A stretch of DNA of 35,023 bases. Origin: an uncultured Clostridia bacterium (lineage in GTDB: Bacteria; Bacillota; Clostridia; TANB77; CAG-508). Below are positions 32,512 to 35,023 of this stretch, in pieces. The stretch is from positions 1-35,023 of the forward strand of contig CALXCC010000005.1 in NCBI GenBank assembly GCA_944386705.1. Direction: 5' to 3'. Position 1 is the first letter of the stretch; each line of letters opens with the position of its first letter. The notes below the pieces were generated by a model. It did not search any database, was not told the origin of the DNA, and worked only from the letters and a program-made list of their open reading frames with translations. Position numbers and translations under genes: made by a program.

Positions 32512-33807
32512 TTAGAATGGTAACTCAAATTTATTATTGTTAATTACATTTTCTAGCAATTCCTTAGATTTACTATCCAAGTTTAATAATTGATTAACAT
32601 AGCTATCTTTAATCTTATATTCTTTTGGATTTCCATATGAGGTTGTACTTTCTACATCCACAATACCTTGAAAAATAACCATTCTCAAAGCAGTATCATA
32701 ATTATTAGATAATTTTGAGTCTAATGAATTATTTGATTCCCACACACGTATCTTTTGGATTTCTTCACTTGCTTTCCATCTATCTCCTAAAACAAAAGAA
32801 TATGTATCTATTATATATTTAAATAATAGAGCTTCTATTTCTTTAAAATCTTCACTCTTTATCAAAGATTCTATTTTGTTATCAGAAGCTTTATCTACTG
32901 TAGTTACTTGTGCTGACAAAGCCCTTTCATATTTTGCCTTAACATTTTGTATTACTTCTTTTCCATATGTACTCATTGAAATTAAATCTCTAAAAATATT
33001 TATATCTAATTCACATCCAATGTAATCAAAATTATCATCATCGTAATTATATGAAATATACGAGCTTTTTTCTAAAAGTTCTTTAGAATTTTCATAATTA
33101 AAACTATATTTTTGGGCATATTTTTTTATTTTAACTAAATCTTCTGTTTCCGTTGTTTCTTGTATCCCATAATCGTATAAAGTTGAATCATTTAATCTAA
33201 TTACTTTGTTTTCTATAAAATAATTTAAGAATAATATTTCTTCATCAGTAAATTTTTTAGATACTATCATTTTTTCTATATCTGATATATCTTCTGTCGG
33301 CAATGCTAATTCACTTGTAGTTTTTGACATTTCATTTGCAACAGTAATAAAATCATTAAATATTTCCTTAACTCCTTTTTCAATATTAGGTTTCTCTATG
33401 TAGTCTCTTAAATATGTAAGTAACTTGAATGTTTCTTCTTCATTTGGATTAATCGCAATATAATGGCTATCTATAAATCCCTTCATATCATTAAAAGTTA
33501 ATCCATTTAATAATATCGGTATAATTTTTTTATTAGAATACCAAACTGCTCCCATTTCATTTAAGCAAAATTCACTTTTATAAAAATTAGGTGTTAATAA
33601 AAACACTACTACTTCTGCTGAATGTAAGGCTTTTTTTACTTCTTCATGAAAGTTCTTACCTAGTTTTACTCCTGTATGGTAAGAAGACGAATAAAATACA
33701 TTATGTTTGCTTATTCCTAACTCAATTAAAGCTTCTAAAAATCTTTCACCTATAGGAGAATCTAAAGAAGCGTGGCTAATAAAAATCTTTGGTTCTATAT
33801 CTTCCAT
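32512..33807 (-). CDS. TIR-domain protein, probable anti-phage effector
   Basis: 431 residues. The N-terminal TIR domain (about 6-140) starts with KIFISHASLD (strand A), has a BB-loop region near 40-50 (SSSYHTGVKLG), and VVVFLLTPNFYKSEFCLNEMG, where Glu84 after Cys81 fits the catalytic glutamate of NAD-cleaving bacterial TIRs. The rest (about 150-431) is helical with no domain I can name and may sense infection or bind a partner. It overlaps the stop codon of the preceding gene by one base (TAATG), so the two are made together. Such TIR proteins on mobile elements usually act in abortive defence by depleting NAD; that role is inferred. Confidence 0.82.
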   Translation of the reverse strand: MEDIEPKIFISHASLDSPIGERFLEALIELGISKHNVFYSSSYHTGVKLGKNFHEEVKKALHSAEVVVFLLTPNFYKSEFCLNEMGAVWYSNKKIIPILLNGLTFNDMKGFIDSHYIAINPNEEETFKLLTYLRDYIEKPNIEKGVKEIFNDFITVANEMSKTTSELALPTEDISDIEKMIVSKKFTDEEILFLNYFIENKVIRLNDSTLYDYGIQETTETEDLVKIKKYAQKYSFNYENSKELLEKSSYISYNYDDDNFDYIGCELDINIFRDLISMSTYGKEVIQNVKAKYERALSAQVTTVDKASDNKIESLIKSEDFKEIEALLFKYIIDTYSFVLGDRWKASEEIQKIRVWESNNSLDSKLSNNYDTALRMVIFQGIVDVESTTSYGNPKEYKIKDSYVNQLLNLDSKSKELLENVINNNKFELPF

Positions 33808-34709
33808 TATTGTTCCTCACTTTCCTTACTCTTTGCCCTACTTTTATAAACATTAGCTTGATTTCTACATTGTGGACTACAGTATTCTGCTTTTATATTT
33901 TGAGATGAAAATGCTTTACCACAATGCTTACACATTTTTGCTGTTTTCCTTTCATTAGTTTCATTTAATAATAGCATTGTATCTATTGCTTGTTTTAAAG
34001 AGTTAAAATCCCATACTAATGATGCTTTTTCAAGCATTTCTATTTTACAAGTCAAATTACTTACTTTAAACGTTTTAATAAGCATATTTAATGCACTTTT
34101 TAATTCATCATTATCTTGTTGATAATAAATTTCTATATCAGCAAATATAAGATATAAATATTTTGCATATTCTATAATCCATTGTATTTGTTCTGAATAA
34201 CCTTTAGAAAATACAACATTATATTCTATACCTCTATTTAAAAATAGATTAGCTGTAATTTCATTATTATTACTTATTCCTATAGGACCATTTTTATCTT
34301 TTGAAGCAAATATTTGTATTCTGTGCTTTTTATCACACACTAAAAATTTCTCTAAATATTCTTCTATTGGCAATACATCTTTTGTAGTAATTGGATTCTT
34401 TTTAGGAAGAAACACTTTCTTTTGATAAACTAGGTTATTGTTTAAAGGTAAATATGTAAGTTCTCCCATTAATCCATATTTATTTACAAACTCTAATATA
34501 CTTTTATCTACGTCTTTATCTTCTCCAACTAATTTTCCTATATTTAATATATCTACTAATATTTCATCAGCAATTTCAAATGGATCATATACTTCATATT
34601 GTGCATTTTCTGTAGGTTTTATATATTTAACTTTCTTTTCTTCTACAATTTCATATTCTGAATATTTAACCCATAATGCTGTGAAGTTATTTGCTTGATT
34701 TTTATTCAT
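33807..34709 (-). CDS. hypothetical protein with C-terminal zinc finger, partner of the TIR gene
   Basis: 300 residues; the first 260 are not assigned to a family I can name. The C-terminus has CKHCG, then CSPQC, a CxxC-x(n)-CxxxC zinc knuckle (about 262-282), followed by a basic RNQANVYKSRAKSK tail suited to nucleic-acid binding. It is the first gene of a two-gene unit with the TIR protein, behind a strong promoter (34814-34841). It may be a nucleic-acid-binding sensor or regulator of the TIR effector. The ATG follows an AAGGAGAAG ribosome binding site. Confidence 0.78.
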   Translation of the reverse strand: MNKNQANNFTALWVKYSEYEIVEEKKVKYIKPTENAQYEVYDPFEIADEILVDILNIGKLVGEDKDVDKSILEFVNKYGLMGELTYLPLNNNLVYQKKVFLPKKNPITTKDVLPIEEYLEKFLVCDKKHRIQIFASKDKNGPIGISNNNEITANLFLNRGIEYNVVFSKGYSEQIQWIIEYAKYLYLIFADIEIYYQQDNDELKSALNMLIKTFKVSNLTCKIEMLEKASLVWDFNSLKQAIDTMLLLNETNERKTAKMCKHCGKAFSSQNIKAEYCSPQCRNQANVYKSRAKSKESEEQ

Positions 34710-34751
34710 TTTCTTCTCCTTAAAATTTTTTTAAAAATTTTTCTGTAATAC

Positions 34752-34780
34752 TTGACAATAGTTAACTATTACTATATAAT
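34752..34780 (+). promoter_or_regulatory. plus-strand promoter with palindromic operator
   Basis: Consensus -35 TTGACA (34752-34757), 17-base spacer, consensus -10 TATAAT (34775-34780). The spacer holds the perfect palindrome AATAGTTAACTATT (34757-34770), and a related half-site TAATAGTTAA follows the -10 box. This is a strong, probably repressed promoter for the partial gene at 34921. Confidence 0.8.
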
Positions 34781-34813
34781 GGTAATAGTTAAATCATGTT
34801 ATCTATTACATTT

Positions 34814-34841
34814 ATTATACCACAATCCAAAATTTAGTCAA
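34814..34841 (-). promoter_or_regulatory. minus-strand promoter for the zinc-finger/TIR pair
   Basis: Minus strand -35 TTGACT (34836-34841), 16-base spacer, -10 TATAAT (34814-34819). Its transcript passes through the operator region of the opposing promoter, so the two units overlap face to face and could interfere with each other. Confidence 0.72.
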
Positions 34842-34882
34842 GTAATTTGGATAAAAATAATGTAATAGTATAACTGTATCTA

Positions 34883-34900
34883 AAATCTGTAGGCAGATTT
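34883..34900 (+). promoter_or_regulatory. small leader hairpin before the last gene
   Basis: AAATCTG and CAGATTT pair around TAGG, followed by two more T, just upstream of the AGAGGAGG ribosome binding site. It may be a weak attenuator; no sensing structure is visible. Confidence 0.3.
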
Positions 34901-34920
34901 TTCACCAGAGAGGAGGTTTT

Positions 34921-35023
34921 ATGGTAGATACAAATACAATAATTTCAAAATTTTATGATTTTCACGAAAAGCCTAAAAATAAAAATAAAAAGTTAGAAGT
35001 AAGCTCATCTTATATTACTAAAA
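34921..35023 (+). CDS. partial gene cut by the window end
   Basis: ATG at 34921 preceded by a strong AGAGGAGG ribosome binding site. Only 34 residues are visible, beginning MVDTNTIISKFYDFHEKP and then Lys/Asn-rich; too little to name. Position behind a palindrome-controlled promoter, divergent from the defence-like pair, suggests an element maintenance or regulatory gene. Confidence 0.6.
   Translation, partial: MVDTNTIISKFYDFHEKPKNKNKKLEVSSSYITK

Overview
This window comes from a very AT-rich, low-GC Firmicute, most likely an uncultured anaerobic clostridium. The core block rsmE - yicC - remA - rpoZ - gmk - priA - def is typical Firmicutes synteny. RemA and a classical rubrerythrin point to an anaerobic, Clostridia-like lineage. 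The right end is a MobV/TnpV-type mobile element of the kind common in gut Clostridia.

Layout: (1) 43-7092, minus strand: housekeeping genes (def, priA, gmk, rpoZ, remA, yicC, a membrane protein of unknown function, rsmE, rubrerythrin). (2) 7213-29115, minus strand: one compact ~22 kb gene cluster behind a good promoter at 29142-29170. It encodes an F1-type rotary ATPase (c-like, b/delta-like, alpha, gamma, beta, short epsilon, in the canonical F-ATPase order) embedded among membrane-anchored surface proteins of 1780, 473, 236 and 2973 residues and a polytopic membrane protein. Subunit a is absent and the c-like proteolipid has no ion-binding carboxylate, while the catalytic and torque residues of the F1 head are kept. 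By analogy with the F1-like X0 ATPases of mycoplasmas (linked to gliding in Mycoplasma mobile and to the MIB-MIP immunoglobulin-processing system in others), I infer an ATP-driven rotary or conformational machine coupled to giant extracellular proteins rather than an ion pump. (3) 29334 to the window end: a mobile element inserted in a leucine-type tRNA gene. It has a pMV158-like oriT, a MobV relaxase, a TnpV-like protein and a TIR-domain defence-type gene pair.

A second, independent signal runs through the chromosomal part. Four genes (priA, a membrane protein, the 473-residue surface protein, and the giant 2973-residue protein twice) are interrupted by single +1 shifts at five places. Every one lies exactly at an in-frame CGG codon. 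By manual scan CGG occurs in frame nowhere else in about 9,450 chromosomal codons, although about 38 out-of-frame CGG trinucleotides are present without any disruption. Skipping the C (C|GGN, read as Gly) restores each protein; in PriA it rebuilds the Walker A motif. The simplest biological reading is that CGG is an unassigned codon in this organism and is passed by +1 frameshifting. The only CGG that must be read as sense lies in a codon-usage-atypical gene of the mobile element. Annotation pipelines would split these genes, so I annotate them here as single shifted coding regions.
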